Assembly: GCF_003367375.1 (NCBI RefSeq)
Contig: NZ_CP031416.1
Coordinates: forward strand, 3,355,501-3,419,500
Direction of reading: 5' to 3'
Length of the DNA: 64,000 nucleotides
From: Gallaecimonas mangrovi
GTDB taxonomy: Bacteria > Pseudomonadota > Gammaproteobacteria > Enterobacterales > Gallaecimonadaceae
Shown: positions 37,348 through 46,802 of the stretch, in pieces
How the letters are laid out: the number at the start of each line of letters is the position of its first letter
Position numbering within the stretch: position 1 is the first letter of the stretch
The notes under the pieces: generated by a model
Told to the model about the DNA's origin: nothing
Database searches by the model: none
What the model saw: the letters and a program-made list of their open reading frames with translations, nothing else
Program-made: the position numbers and the translations under genes

Positions 37348-38075
37348 TGCGAAACCCGCGCATTTACGAGCCGCAGCCCCTAGCCACCGGCCAAACCCTG
37401 CTGCTAAGTGAGGACGGCGCCAACCACGTTGGCCGCGTATTGCGGATGCAAGCAGGCCAGCCACTGCGGCTTTTCAACGGTGATGGCAACGACTACCACG
37501 CCGAGATTGTTGAGGCGGGTAAAAAGCAGGTGCAGGTGCGTATTAATAAGGCCGAAGCCTTAGCCAACGAGTCGCCGCTGGCCATTCATTTAGGGCAGGT
37601 GATTTCCCGTGGCGAGCGCATGGAGTTTGTGATTCAAAAGGCGGTGGAGCTGGGCGTAACCCAAATCACGCCGCTTTTTTCTGAACGCTGCGGGGTTAAG
37701 CTGCAAGGCGACAGGCTGGACAAAAAGGTTGGCCAATGGCAGAAAATTGCCACCAGCGCTTGCGAGCAATGCGGCCGGGCCAAGGTACCAACAGTTAACG
37801 AAGTTGCCATCTTAAATGACTGGGTACAGGCCCCCTTTGACGGCCACAGCCTAACCTTAAGCCCCTACGCTAAAGGCGGCATTGCCAGCCTTAGCAAGGC
37901 CTCGGCGGCCCGGCTTCTAATAGGCCCGGAAGGTGGCTTTAGCGACGAAGAAGTAGCATTAGCCAGTCAAGCTGGCTTTACCGACGTATTACTGGGCCCC
38001 AGGGTATTGCGCACCGAAACTGCGGCCCTGGCTGCCATCAGCGCCCTGCAACTGAGCCTGGGCGATCTGGGATAA
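37347..38075 (+). CDS. rsmE: 16S rRNA (uracil(1498)-N(3))-methyltransferase
   Basis: This 242-residue SPOUT-class enzyme methylates U1498 of 16S rRNA. It has the PUA-like N-terminal part (RNPRIYEP, then NHVGRVLRMQAGQPLRLFNGDG) and the SPOUT knot motifs LLIGPEGGFSDEE and LGPRVLRTETAA. I start at ATG 37347, preceded by AAGGAG and overlapping the endA stop. It is coupled to endA upstream, with gshB 9 nt downstream. Confidence 0.95.
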   Translation: MRNPRIYEPQPLATGQTLLLSEDGANHVGRVLRMQAGQPLRLFNGDGNDYHAEIVEAGKKQVQVRINKAEALANESPLAIHLGQVISRGERMEFVIQKAVELGVTQITPLFSERCGVKLQGDRLDKKVGQWQKIATSACEQCGRAKVPTVNEVAILNDWVQAPFDGHSLTLSPYAKGGIASLSKASAARLLIGPEGGFSDEEVALASQAGFTDVLLGPRVLRTETAALAAISALQLSLGDLG

Positions 38076-38084
38076 GGAGTTAAC

Positions 38085-39017
38085 ATGAAAGTCGGCATTG
38101 TAATGGACCCCATCGAGGCCATTAACACCAAAAAAGACACCACTTTTGCCATGGCCCTTGAGGCCCAGCGCCGCGGCCACAGCCTGTATTACATGCAAAT
38201 GCAGGATTTAATGCTCGAAGACGGTGAGCCACTGGCGACGATGACCGCATTTTCCGTCAAAGACGACCCCAAAGATTACTATCAGCTGGCCGAGACAAAA
38301 ACCGCGCCGCTCAAAGAGCTCGATATTATTCTGATGCGTAAAGATCCGCCCTTTGACACCGAATACATTTACGCCACCTACATTTTGGAGCGGGCCGAAG
38401 AACAAGGCGTGAAAGTGGTGAACAAGCCGCAGAGCCTGCGCGACTGCAATGAAAAGCTCTTTACCGCCTGGTTCCCCCAATTTACCCCTACCACCCTGGT
38501 TACCCGCTCCAGTGCCCGCCTCAAGGCGTTTCACGCCGAGCACGGCGATGTGATTTTCAAACCCCTCGACGGTATGGGCGGCGCCTCTATTTTTCGCTTA
38601 AAACCAGACGAGTCTAACCTTGGGGTGATCATCGAAACCCTGACCGAACACGGCAGCCGCTACTGCATGGCACAAAAATACCTGCCTGCCATCAAAGATG
38701 GCGACAAACGGGTGCTGGTGGTGGGTGGCAAACCGGTTGAACACGTGTTGGCTCGCATTCCCCAAGGCGGCGAAACCCGTGGCAATTTGGCGGCGGGTGG
38801 CCGCGGTGAAGTGCGCCCCATTAGTGACGCAGAACGCCACATCGCCGAAACCTTAGGGCCGGAATTGATGAAGCGTGGCCTCTACTTTGTCGGTCTTGAC
38901 GTGATTGGCGACAAGCTCACCGAAATCAACGTCACCTCCCCTACCTGCGTGCGGGAAATTGAAGCCGCTACCGGCATTAATATCTGCGCCCGCCTGTTTG
39001 AGGCCCTCGGCGCCTAA
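38085..39017 (+). CDS. gshB: glutathione synthetase
   Basis: This 310-residue ATP-grasp enzyme joins gamma-glutamylcysteine and glycine. The N-terminus MKVGIVMDPIEAINTKKDTTFAM is typical. The glycine-rich loop DGMGGASIFR and the C-terminal GLDVIGDKLTEINVTSPTCVREIEAATG are present. It has AAGGAG upstream. It ends at a strong terminator. Glutathione made here also feeds the frmA-fghA pathway of this window. Confidence 0.96.
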   Translation: MKVGIVMDPIEAINTKKDTTFAMALEAQRRGHSLYYMQMQDLMLEDGEPLATMTAFSVKDDPKDYYQLAETKTAPLKELDIILMRKDPPFDTEYIYATYILERAEEQGVKVVNKPQSLRDCNEKLFTAWFPQFTPTTLVTRSSARLKAFHAEHGDVIFKPLDGMGGASIFRLKPDESNLGVIIETLTEHGSRYCMAQKYLPAIKDGDKRVLVVGGKPVEHVLARIPQGGETRGNLAAGGRGEVRPISDAERHIAETLGPELMKRGLYFVGLDVIGDKLTEINVTSPTCVREIEAATGINICARLFEALGA

Positions 39018-39021
39018 CGCT

Positions 39022-39049
39022 AAAAAGGGCGCCTTTGGCGCCCTTTTTT
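39022..39049 (+). terminator. rho-independent terminator after gshB
   Basis: Stem GGGCGCC/GGCGCCC with a 3-nt loop, preceded by five A and followed by six T. Confidence 0.9.
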
Positions 39050-39241
39050 ACTCCCAGCCCCAACCACACTCTTGCGGCCTTTGGTGTCAGCTAAAACAGC
39101 AGGCAGAACGAGCTGCAAACTGGTTAAGCCTTACCCGTTCAGGCCACTTGTCTTGAAAATGCCGCCCTCTGCGGCCAGTTAACTGTTTACTGCTGGTCGT
39201 AAATGGCCATACTTGGGGGAAAGCTCTGACAGGTGCTGCCG

Positions 39242-39814
39242 ATGCGTAGTTTGCAAAACCACTTTTTGATTGCCACACCCACCATGCGGGACCCTTACTT
39301 TGCCCGCAGTGTCACCTATTTGTGCGAGCACAATGATGAAGGTGCCATGGGCTTGGTGGTGAATCATCCAGTGAATATCACCGTTACCGACATGCTACGG
39401 CAGTTGCAGTTGGTAGAAGATGAAGAGCCGGAGTTATTAAGTGGCCGCTATGTGTTTTCCGGTGGCCCGGTCAATCCCGAACGGGGCTTTGTTATTCACA
39501 CTCCCAAGCGCGGCTATAACGCCAGCTTGTCGTTGGGCGACAGCCTGATGGTGACCACTTCGGTGGATATTCTCTCGGCCCTTGGCAACGACCACGGCCC
39601 CGACAGTTTTATGGTGACCTTAGGTTATGCCGGCTGGGATGCCGGCCAACTTGAACAAGAGCTGGCTGACAATTCCTGGTTACTGGTGCCTGCCGACGAC
39701 GACTTCGCCCAAGAACTGCTGTTTGACACCCCGGCGTCCAAACGCTGGCAAAAAGCCTGTGAACACCTGGGCTTTGATATCTGGCAATTGTCTAACGATG
39801 TAGGTCACGCTTAA
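39242..39814 (+). CDS. yqgE: YqgE/AlgH family protein
   Basis: This 190-residue protein has the family's N-terminal [31 protein letters not shown] and the [15 protein letters not shown] segment. Its biochemical role is not settled. I start at ATG 39242 (AGG 8 nt upstream), three codons inside the longest frame. The stop overlaps the ruvX start (TAATG), the same coupling as in many Gammaproteobacteria. Confidence 0.92.
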   Translation: MRSLQNHFLIATPTMRDPYFARSVTYLCEHNDEGAMGLVVNHPVNITVTDMLRQLQLVEDEEPELLSGRYVFSGGPVNPERGFVIHTPKRGYNASLSLGDSLMVTTSVDILSALGNDHGPDSFMVTLGYAGWDAGQLEQELADNSWLLVPADDDFAQELLFDTPASKRWQKACEHLGFDIWQLSNDVGHA

Positions 39815-40230
39815 TGCCAAAAACCGTTATTGCCTTTGACCACGGTGCCAAAAGCATCGGTGTGGCCGTGGGCCAGGATATTACCGGCTCGGCGCAGCCA
39901 CTGGCCGCCATCAAAGCCGTTGATGGCCAGCCCAACTGGGATATTGTCGCCAAAGTGCTTAAAGAGTGGCAGCCGGATTTATTGGTGGTGGGATTGCCGC
40001 TTAACATGGACGGCACCGAGCAAAATACCACGGCTGCCGCCAAGAAATTTGCCGGCCGCTTACATGGCCGTTTTGGCCTTCAGGTCGCCAGCCAAGACGA
40101 GCGCCTGACCACCGCCTCAGCCAAAGAATGGCTCTTTGAAAACGGCGGCTATAGCGCTTTGGAAAAAGGCAAAATCGACTCGGTGTCGGCTTGCCTGATT
40201 TTAGAGTCGTGGTTTGAAAACCAGTATTAA
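39814..40230 (+). CDS. ruvX: Holliday junction resolvase-like protein, 16S rRNA maturation nuclease (YqgF/RuvX)
   Basis: This 138-residue RNase-H-fold protein has the first catalytic aspartate in [25 protein letters not shown], and the DERLTTASA segment with later acidic residues. YqgF acts in 16S rRNA 5' end processing, and a Holliday-junction resolvase role is also assigned. Translationally coupled to yqgE. Confidence 0.94.
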   Translation: MPKTVIAFDHGAKSIGVAVGQDITGSAQPLAAIKAVDGQPNWDIVAKVLKEWQPDLLVVGLPLNMDGTEQNTTAAAKKFAGRLHGRFGLQVASQDERLTTASAKEWLFENGGYSALEKGKIDSVSACLILESWFENQY

Positions 40231-40256
40231 AAAAGGCGCCACCTGGCGCCTTTTTT
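40229..40256. terminator. bidirectional rho-independent terminator
   Basis: Stem AAGGCGCC/GGCGCCTT with a 4-nt loop ACCT and A/T tracts. It overlaps the ruvX stop and also ends the convergent pilU gene. Confidence 0.9.
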
Positions 40257-41364
40257 AACGCTCTACCGTGACGTTATCTAACGAGGTGGTTTTACCGGTT
40301 TCATTTTGGCTGAGCTTTATCATTAGCCGCAGATCGTTGGGCGAGTCGGCATAATGCAGCGCATCGGCGTAACTAATTTCACCCTTGGCGTAGAGCTCAA
40401 ACAGGCTGCGGTCAAAGGTTATCATGCCTTGCTCGCGTGAGCGCTCCATGGTGTCTTTTAACAGGTGAATTTCCCCTTTGCGAATTTGCTCTGACATCAG
40501 TGGCGATTGCAGCAGCACTTCGGTAGCCACCACCCGGCCATTACCGTCGCGCCTTGGCACTAATTGCTGAGCAATAATGGCCCGCAGGTTAAGGCTCATA
40601 TCAAACAAAAACTGCCCATGTTTTTCCTTGGGCACCAAATGCAGCACCCGCTCCAGGGCTTGGTTGGCATTGTTGGCATGCAAGGTGGCCATACACAAAT
40701 GGCCGGTCTCGGCAAAGGCCAGGGCAAATTCCATGGTTTCCTGGCTACGAATTTCCCCCAGTAAAATTACGTCGGGGGCTTGGCGCAGGCTGTTTTTCAG
40801 CGCCACATCGAAAGACTCGCAATCAATGCCCACTTCCCGCTGGGTAATGATGCTGCGCTTGTGTTCGTGTACAAATTCAATGGGATCTTCAATGGTAACG
40901 ATGTGGCCGCGGCTATTTTCATTGCGATAGCCCACCATGGCCGCCAGGGTGGTGGACTTACCGGTACCGGTGGCACCAACCATCAACACCAGGCCGCGTT
41001 TGGTCATAACGATATCTTTTAAAATCGGTGGCAGTTCCAATTCGTCAATAGTGGGAATTTGGGTTTGAATGCGCCGCAGCACCATGCCAGCAGCGTCACG
41101 CTGGGTAAAAGCCGACACCCGAAAACGGCCAATACCGCGCACCGAAATGGCAAAGTTAGCGTCTTTATGTTCTTGAAATTCTTTAAGCTGGCGCTCATTC
41201 ATCACGCTTTCCACCAAGGCTTTGGCCTCAGCAAACGCCAGCCGCTGTTCGCTAACCGGGCGGATGTCGCCGTTGACCTTCAAGCACGGCGGCAGCCCCG
41301 AGGTAATAAATAAGTCCGAGGCGCTAAGCTCGCTCATGCGTTGCAGCAGACTTTTCATGTCCAT
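40255..41364 (-). CDS. pilU: type IV pilus retraction ATPase accessory protein PilU
   Basis: This 369-residue PilT-like ATPase supports pilus retraction and twitching motility. Walker A GATGTGKST, an acidic box IEDPIEFVHEHK, Walker B-like VILLGEIRSQETM, and a histidine box in TGHLCMATLHANN. It differs from PilT in GATGTGKS and in the longer C-terminal end, as is normal for PilU. AAGGAG lies 9 nt before ATG 41364; pilT precedes it by 14 nt, forming a pilTU operon. Confidence 0.93.
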   Translation of the reverse strand: MDMKSLLQRMSELSASDLFITSGLPPCLKVNGDIRPVSEQRLAFAEAKALVESVMNERQLKEFQEHKDANFAISVRGIGRFRVSAFTQRDAAGMVLRRIQTQIPTIDELELPPILKDIVMTKRGLVLMVGATGTGKSTTLAAMVGYRNENSRGHIVTIEDPIEFVHEHKRSIITQREVGIDCESFDVALKNSLRQAPDVILLGEIRSQETMEFALAFAETGHLCMATLHANNANQALERVLHLVPKEKHGQFLFDMSLNLRAIIAQQLVPRRDGNGRVVATEVLLQSPLMSEQIRKGEIHLLKDTMERSREQGMITFDRSLFELYAKGEISYADALHYADSPNDLRLMIKLSQNETGKTTSLDNVTVER

Positions 41365-41378
41365 GGGACACGGCTCCT

Positions 41379-42413
41379 TTAGAAGGCGTTTTTGTCCACC
41401 GCCTTGGCACGGGCATCAAGGCGATTAATTTGGTTACGGTTAACCAGCTCTTTTAAGCATTGATCCAGGGTTTGCATACCGTGGCTCATGCCGGTTTGAA
41501 TGGCTGAATACATCTGCGCCACCTTATCTTCGCGGATAAGGTTACGAATGGCGGGGGTGCCAATCATGATTTCGTGCGCCGCCACCCGGCCACCGCCGTT
41601 TTTCTTTAACAGGGTTTGCGAAATAACGGCTTGCAAGGACTCAGACAGCATGGAGCGCACCATGGATTTCTCCCCAGCCGGGAACACGTCGATGATACGG
41701 TCAATGGTTTTGGCGGCGCTGCTGGTGTGCAAGGTACCAAACACCAAATGGCCGGTTTCGGCCGCCGTGAGCGCCAAGCGAATGGTTTCTAAGTCACGCA
41801 ATTCCCCAACCAGCACCACATCCGGGTCTTCACGTAGCGCTGAGCGCAGCGCGTTAGAAAAGCTGTGGGTGTCGCGATGCACTTCCCGCTGGTTAATCAG
41901 GCACTTTTTGTTTTCGTGTACAAATTCGATGGGATCTTCAATGGTGAGAATGTGGTCGTGCCGGTTGTCATTCACATAATCAATCATCGCCGCCAGGGTG
42001 GTGGATTTACCGGAGCCGGTGGGGCCGGTGACCAGCACCAAGCCACGAGGCTTGGTAACGATGTCTTTAAAAATGGCGGGCGCGCCTAAATCATCCAGGG
42101 TAAGCACCTTTGACGGGATGGTCCGAAACACTGCCGCCGCGCCGCGGTTCTGGTTGTAGGCATTAACACGAAACCGCGCCACTCCGGGCACTTCGAAGGA
42201 AAAGTCCACTTCCAGGTTTTCTTCGTATTCCTTACGCTGCTTATCATTCATGATGTCGTAGATAAGCGAATGCACTTCTTTGTGCTCAAGGGCGGGTAGA
42301 TTGATACGGCGCACGTCGCCGTCAACCCTAATCATCGGCGGTACACCCGCAGAAATATGCAAGTCGGAGGCATTATGCTTGACGCTGAATGCCAGGAGTT
42401 CGGTAATATCCAT
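41379..42413 (-). CDS. pilT: type IV pilus retraction ATPase PilT
   Basis: This 344-residue hexameric motor disassembles type IV pili. Walker A GPTGSGKST, acidic box IEDPIEFVHENK, Walker B VVLVGELRDLETI, histidine box TGHLVFGTLHTSS, and the C-terminal AIRNLIRE motif needed for retraction are all present. I start at ATG 42413 (MDITELLAFS), the usual PilT N-terminus, 13 codons inside the longest frame. It is divergent from yggS across only 32 bp. Confidence 0.95.
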   Translation of the reverse strand: MDITELLAFSVKHNASDLHISAGVPPMIRVDGDVRRINLPALEHKEVHSLIYDIMNDKQRKEYEENLEVDFSFEVPGVARFRVNAYNQNRGAAAVFRTIPSKVLTLDDLGAPAIFKDIVTKPRGLVLVTGPTGSGKSTTLAAMIDYVNDNRHDHILTIEDPIEFVHENKKCLINQREVHRDTHSFSNALRSALREDPDVVLVGELRDLETIRLALTAAETGHLVFGTLHTSSAAKTIDRIIDVFPAGEKSMVRSMLSESLQAVISQTLLKKNGGGRVAAHEIMIGTPAIRNLIREDKVAQMYSAIQTGMSHGMQTLDQCLKELVNRNQINRLDARAKAVDKNAF

Positions 42414-42445
42414 GTTCTTGTTATCACTCTTGACTGCGGGCCAAC

Positions 42446-43144
42446 ATGACAACCATAGCAGAACGCTTAGAGGGCGCTTACGCCCACATTGCTAAAGCCG
42501 CCAAGGTTGCAGGCCGTGACCCAAAAACCATTACCTTACTCTCGGTCAGCAAACGAAAACCCCTTGCGGATATCGTTGCTGCACTGGAGTGCGGCCAGCA
42601 CGCCTTCGGTGAAAACTACGTGCAAGAAGGCGTAGACAAAATTCAAACCCTAGCTGCCCAGTTCCCACAGTTTCAGCCCCAGTGGCACCTTATTGGCCCT
42701 CTGCAATCTAATAAAACGGCCGTGGTTGCTGAGCACTTTGACTGGGTGCAAAGCCTTGATCGCGCCAAAATAGCCAAGCGCCTTAATGAGCAAAGGCCAG
42801 CTCACCTTAAACCCATCCAAATTTGCATACAAGTAAACATCAGCGGTGAAGAAAGTAAGTCTGGTGTTAAGCCCGATGAGGTATTGTCATTGGCACAAAC
42901 CGTGGCGCAAATGGACAATTTAACCCTGCGCGGGCTGATGGCAATTGGCTCTACAGACGCCACGCCAGCGGTGCAGCAAAGCGAGTTTCAGGCCATGAAA
43001 AAGCTGTTTGATACGCTAAAAAGCCAGCACCCGCAGCTAGACACTTTGTCGATGGGGATGAGCGGCGACCTGGAAATCGCTATCATGGAGGGCACCACTA
43101 TGGTTCGCCTGGGTACTGCCATCTTCGGTGCCCGCACTAACTAA
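42446..43144 (+). CDS. yggS: YggS family pyridoxal-phosphate homeostasis protein
   Basis: This 232-residue PLP-binding protein has an alanine-racemase-like barrel and keeps free PLP in balance. The PLP lysine is K36 in LLSVSKRKP. Other family segments are FGENYVQEG, WHLIGPLQSNK and the phosphate-binding LSMGMSGDLEIAI. It heads a compact run yggS-proC-yggT-yggU-rdgB-hemW. Its proximity to proC is conserved across bacteria. Confidence 0.94.
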   Translation: MTTIAERLEGAYAHIAKAAKVAGRDPKTITLLSVSKRKPLADIVAALECGQHAFGENYVQEGVDKIQTLAAQFPQFQPQWHLIGPLQSNKTAVVAEHFDWVQSLDRAKIAKRLNEQRPAHLKPIQICIQVNISGEESKSGVKPDEVLSLAQTVAQMDNLTLRGLMAIGSTDATPAVQQSEFQAMKKLFDTLKSQHPQLDTLSMGMSGDLEIAIMEGTTMVRLGTAIFGARTN

Positions 43145-43155
43145 CAAGGTTGAAC

Positions 43156-43971
43156 ATGGAACAAAAGCACATTGCATTTATCGGCGCGGGCAACATGGCT
43201 GGCGCTATTATGGGCGGCCTTATCGCCTCCGGTTACCCCAAAACACAGGTAACGGCGTCTAACCGCTCGCAAGGTAAATTAGACACCTTGGCTTCAGAGT
43301 TAGGCATCAACACCACTACCGACAATATCAAAGCCGCCGAAGCGGCAGATGTGGTGGTACTGGGGGTAAAACCCTACATGATGGAAGACGTGGTAAAGCA
43401 GCTGGCCCACCTTAACGACGGCAAACGCCTTTTTATTTCCATTGCTGCCGGCGTTACCGTTGAGCACTTTGAAAGCTGGTTTGGCAAAGCCGTACCATTG
43501 GTGCGCACCATGCCCAATACACCGTCACTGGTTGGCCTTGGCATGACCGGCCTTTACGCCTCAGACAGTACCACCAAAGACGACAAAGCCGTGGCCGACA
43601 TGTTAATGCGCGCTGTAGGTAAAACCGCCTGGGTGAAAACCGAAGCCGAGCTTGACCACATTATTGCCGCCGCTGGCTCTGCCCCGGCCTACTTCTTTTT
43701 GTTTATGGAAGCGATGGAAACCAAAGCCATTGAACTGGGTTTTGACGCTGCCACCGCCCGTGAGCTGGTACAGCAAACCGCCAGTGGCGCCGCCGAAATG
43801 GTTCGCCGCCGCGAGATGCCCATTCGCGAACTGCGCCGCCAGGTAACCTCACCGGGTGGTACCACGGCCAAAGCGATAGAATCCTTTCAGGCCGCCGGCC
43901 TTGAAACCATTGTTGCCAACGCCATGGACGCCGCCATAGAGCGAGCCCGTGAAATGGCCAAGGAGCTTTAA
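43156..43971 (+). CDS. proC: pyrroline-5-carboxylate reductase
   Basis: This 271-residue enzyme makes the last step of proline synthesis, reducing pyrroline-5-carboxylate with NAD(P)H. The cofactor motif is FIGAGNMAGAIMGG. The C-terminal TASGAAEMV and TSPGGTTAKAIE segments form the active site. I start at ATG 43156 with AAGG 6 nt upstream, not the TTG two codons before. Its stop overlaps the yggT start (TAATG). Confidence 0.95.
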   Translation: MEQKHIAFIGAGNMAGAIMGGLIASGYPKTQVTASNRSQGKLDTLASELGINTTTDNIKAAEAADVVVLGVKPYMMEDVVKQLAHLNDGKRLFISIAAGVTVEHFESWFGKAVPLVRTMPNTPSLVGLGMTGLYASDSTTKDDKAVADMLMRAVGKTAWVKTEAELDHIIAAAGSAPAYFFLFMEAMETKAIELGFDAATARELVQQTASGAAEMVRRREMPIRELRRQVTSPGGTTAKAIESFQAAGLETIVANAMDAAIERAREMAKEL

Positions 43972-44516
43972 TGAGCAACGCCTTTGTTTTCCTCTTTAAA
44001 ACCCTGTTTGAGCTCTACATCATGGTGGTGCTACTGCGGGTGTGGCTGCAATGGGCCAAGGTGGAGTTCTACAACCCCTTTAGCCAGTTTGTGGTGAAGG
44101 TAACCCAGCCGATTGTTGGGCCGCTGCGCAAGGTGATACCGGCCATCGGCCCCATCGACACCGCCTCGGTGTTGGTGGCGCTGGTGCTCTCTGGCATAGA
44201 ATTGGTGGTTATTAACCTCATTGCCGGCGGCGGCATTCCGCCGGTGTTGGCCATCGTATTCTCGGCGCCCTTACTGCTGCTGAGCACCATTTTCCAACTG
44301 CTGATTTACGTGGTGTTTGCCAGTGCCATTCTCAGCTGGGTGGTACAGGGTTATCACCCGGTAGGTAATGCGCTAAACAGCTTGGTTGACCCGCTACTGC
44401 GCCCCATTCGCCGTATTATTCCGGTGATTGGTGGCCTGGATCTGTCGCCAATGGTGCTGCTGCTGGTTATCTACTTTATTCGGATCCTTCTGCAGGATCT
44501 GCTCGGCAGCTTCTAA
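43971..44516 (+). CDS. yggT: YggT family membrane protein
   Basis: This 181-residue protein has two tandem YggT repeats, each with two hydrophobic helices. The marker motifs are [21 protein letters not shown] and [31 protein letters not shown]. The family is linked to osmotic or cell-envelope functions, with no settled activity. It is coupled by TAATG overlaps to proC before it and yggU after it. Confidence 0.92.
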   Translation: MSNAFVFLFKTLFELYIMVVLLRVWLQWAKVEFYNPFSQFVVKVTQPIVGPLRKVIPAIGPIDTASVLVALVLSGIELVVINLIAGGGIPPVLAIVFSAPLLLLSTIFQLLIYVVFASAILSWVVQGYHPVGNALNSLVDPLLRPIRRIIPVIGGLDLSPMVLLLVIYFIRILLQDLLGSF

Positions 44517-44827
44517 TGGTGGCGTTTGAGTGGCAGGGCCAAGATTTGGTCCTGCAACTTTATGTGCAACCTAAAGCCAGCCGTGACGGCTTTTGTGGCC
44601 TGCACGGCGATGAGCTCAAACTGGCCATTACCGCGCCGCCGACCGACGGCAAAGCCAACGAACACATTCGTAAATACCTCGCTAAACAGTGCCGTATTGC
44701 CAAAAGCCAGGTCGAGATTGAAAAGGGTGAACTGAGCCGCCATAAAAAGGTGCGGCTCAAAGGGCCGTTTACGCCGCCAAGCCAATGGCAATGGCTCAGC
44801 ACCCAGGCCACAGCCAGTGAGTATTGA
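44516..44827 (+). CDS. yggU: DUF167 (YggU) family protein
   Basis: This 103-residue small cytoplasmic protein has [16 protein letters not shown] and the family core [20 protein letters not shown]. Function unknown. Start ATG overlaps the yggT stop (TAATG). A roughly 37-nt gap with a TATAGT hexamer (44833-44838) separates it from rdgB. Confidence 0.92.
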   Translation: MVAFEWQGQDLVLQLYVQPKASRDGFCGLHGDELKLAITAPPTDGKANEHIRKYLAKQCRIAKSQVEIEKGELSRHKKVRLKGPFTPPSQWQWLSTQATASEY

Positions 44828-44863
44828 TGTGCTATAGTAGCGCGCGAATTTTCTGGAGGTGCC

Positions 44864-45454
44864 ATGAGCAAGATAGTACTGGCGACCGGCAATGCCGGTA
44901 AGGTGCGTGAATTGGACGCCATGTTGGCGCCGTTAAAACTGCACGTTGTTGCCCAAAGCGAATTCGATGTTCCCGAGGTACCCGAAACCGGTACCACCTT
45001 CGTGGAAAACGCCATCATTAAAGCCCGCCACGCGGCCCGCATCACCGGCCTGCCAGCCATTGCTGACGACTCAGGCCTGGTGGTTGATGCCCTGGCCGGA
45101 GCGCCGGGTATTTATTCCGCCCGCTATAGCGGCGAAGACGCCACCGACGCCAAAAACATCACCAAGCTTATGGCAGAGCTCAGCGGTGTGCCGAAAGATG
45201 CCCGCAGCGCCCGTTTTGTTTGTTGCTTGGTGTTTTTACGCCACGCTGACGACCCTACCCCCATTATTTGCCAAGGCGCCTGGGAAGGACGTATTGCCCT
45301 AGAGGCACAGGGTGAAGGTGGCTTCGGGTACGACCCGGTATTTGTGGTACCCAGCTTGGGTAAAACCGCCGCCGAGCTCAGCAAAGCAGAAAAAAACGCC
45401 GTTAGCCACCGCGGCCAGGCGCTGAAAGCGTTAATCGCCCAGCTGGGGGAATAA
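44864..45454 (+). CDS. rdgB: XTP/dITP pyrophosphatase
   Basis: This 196-residue HAM1-family enzyme removes XTP, dITP and related purine triphosphates from the pool. [19 protein letters not shown] at the N-terminus, ADDSGL with metal-binding aspartates, [11 protein letters not shown] and SHRGQAL are all present. It has a GGAGG site before ATG. It is followed after 1 nt by hemW. Confidence 0.96.
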   Translation: MSKIVLATGNAGKVRELDAMLAPLKLHVVAQSEFDVPEVPETGTTFVENAIIKARHAARITGLPAIADDSGLVVDALAGAPGIYSARYSGEDATDAKNITKLMAELSGVPKDARSARFVCCLVFLRHADDPTPIICQGAWEGRIALEAQGEGGFGYDPVFVVPSLGKTAAELSKAEKNAVSHRGQALKALIAQLGE

Positions 45455-45455
45455 G

Positions 45456-46589
45456 GTGCCACTGCCGCCACTTTCGCTGTACATCCACATCCCTTGGTGC
45501 GTGGAAAAGTGCCCTTATTGCGACTTTAACTCCCATGCGATTAAGGGCGCCATTCCCGAGGCCGAGTACGTCGAGGCCTTGCTGGCCGACCTTGAAGCCG
45601 ACTTACCCCTGACAGGTGGCCGCCCCCTTGGCAGCATTTTTATTGGCGGCGGCACTCCTAGTGTGTTTTCAACGGCGGCTATTGCTCGCTTGCTTGCGGG
45701 CGTTAAAGCCCGGATCGCATTTGCGGATGATATTGAAATCACCCTGGAGGCCAACCCTGGCACGGTTGAGGCGGACAAGTTTAAAGGCTTTGCCGAAGGT
45801 GGCGTTAATCGCCTGTCGATTGGCGTACAAAGTTTGCAGCAAGAAAAGCTTAACCTGCTGGGCCGCATTCATGGCCCAAGCGAAGCCCTACGCGCAGCGG
45901 CGCTGGCCGCCGATTGCGGGGTAAAAAGCTTTAACCTTGATTTGATGCATGGCCTACCCAATCAGCGCCAAGAAGATGCCCTTGATGACCTTAAACAGGC
46001 CATTGCCTGTAACCCTGCCCACCTGTCTTGGTACCAGCTGACCATAGAGCCCAATACCCTTTTTGCCAGCAAGCCGCCGGTACTGCCCGACGACGATACG
46101 TTGTGGGCCATTCAAGAGGCCGGCCACGAGCTGCTGCTGGCAGCCGGTTACCGCCAATACGAAATATCGGCTTATGCCAAACCCGGCTTTGAAGCGCGCC
46201 ATAACCTTAATTACTGGCGCTTTGGTGACTACCTCGGCATTGGTTGCGGTGCCCACGGCAAACTGACTCAAACCGATGGCCACATTTTACGTACCGTGAA
46301 AGTGCGCCACCCCAAAGGCTATTTAGAGCCAGGCCGCCGTTTTATGGACCAGCAAATAACCGTGGAGCAAAGCGACCTGCCGTTTGAGTTTTTTATGAAC
46401 CGGCTGCGGCTTTTTGAAGATGTACCCAAAGCAGACTTTGTTGAACGCACCGGGCTGGCATTGGCAGAGGCCGAAAGTCAGCTGCGTGATGCCAAGGCCA
46501 AAGGCATGATTAGCGACACCCACAGTCACTGGCAGGTAACGGAACAAGGTCACCGCTATTTAAATCAACTATTGGCATCTTTTCTTTGA
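45456..46589 (+). CDS. hemW: radical SAM haem chaperone HemW
   Basis: This 377-residue radical SAM protein is of the group formerly called oxygen-independent coproporphyrinogen oxidase-like, now a haem chaperone. The 4Fe-4S cluster cysteines are C15, C19 and C22 in WCVEKCPYCDF. The GGGTPS motif and YQYEISAYAKPG-like segment (RQYEISAYA) follow. It starts at GTG 45456, one base after the rdgB stop, so its translation depends on rdgB. Confidence 0.93.
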   Translation: MPLPPLSLYIHIPWCVEKCPYCDFNSHAIKGAIPEAEYVEALLADLEADLPLTGGRPLGSIFIGGGTPSVFSTAAIARLLAGVKARIAFADDIEITLEANPGTVEADKFKGFAEGGVNRLSIGVQSLQQEKLNLLGRIHGPSEALRAAALAADCGVKSFNLDLMHGLPNQRQEDALDDLKQAIACNPAHLSWYQLTIEPNTLFASKPPVLPDDDTLWAIQEAGHELLLAAGYRQYEISAYAKPGFEARHNLNYWRFGDYLGIGCGAHGKLTQTDGHILRTVKVRHPKGYLEPGRRFMDQQITVEQSDLPFEFFMNRLRLFEDVPKADFVERTGLALAEAESQLRDAKAKGMISDTHSHWQVTEQGHRYLNQLLASFL

Positions 46590-46712
46590 CATAAAACCAA
46601 CATTTTTTGTCAGCACGCAAGGCTGACTTTAGGTCGGCCCAAAAAACGCTTTGCATTAACGGCCGAATTAAATAAGCTCTTAATGGAAGATAAACAAAAC
46701 AAGGAGAGCGTT

Positions 46713-46787
46713 ATGCCAGGTTCTGGCCAAGACGGTGATACCGATAAGAAAGATTCGGACACCTCGAACAATAATAAAAGCAACTGA
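46713..46787 (+). CDS. possible 24-residue hydrophilic peptide
   Basis: ATG 46713 is preceded by an excellent AAGGAG site at good spacing, and a 24-codon frame ends at TGA 46787. The product begins MPGSGQDGDTDKKDSD and ends with an asparagine/lysine/serine-rich tail. It is highly charged and surely disordered. It lies 15 nt before the first of two tandem membrane-protein genes and could be a leader or small partner. No homolog is known to me; the ribosome binding site is the main support. Confidence 0.45.
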   Translation: MPGSGQDGDTDKKDSDTSNNNKSN

Positions 46788-46802
46788 CAAAAGGTTAGTT
46801 AG

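Noticed and set aside
46609..46627. Hairpin GTCAGC/GCTGAC after hemW as a terminator
   Set aside because: Short stem and no proper T run; too weak to call.
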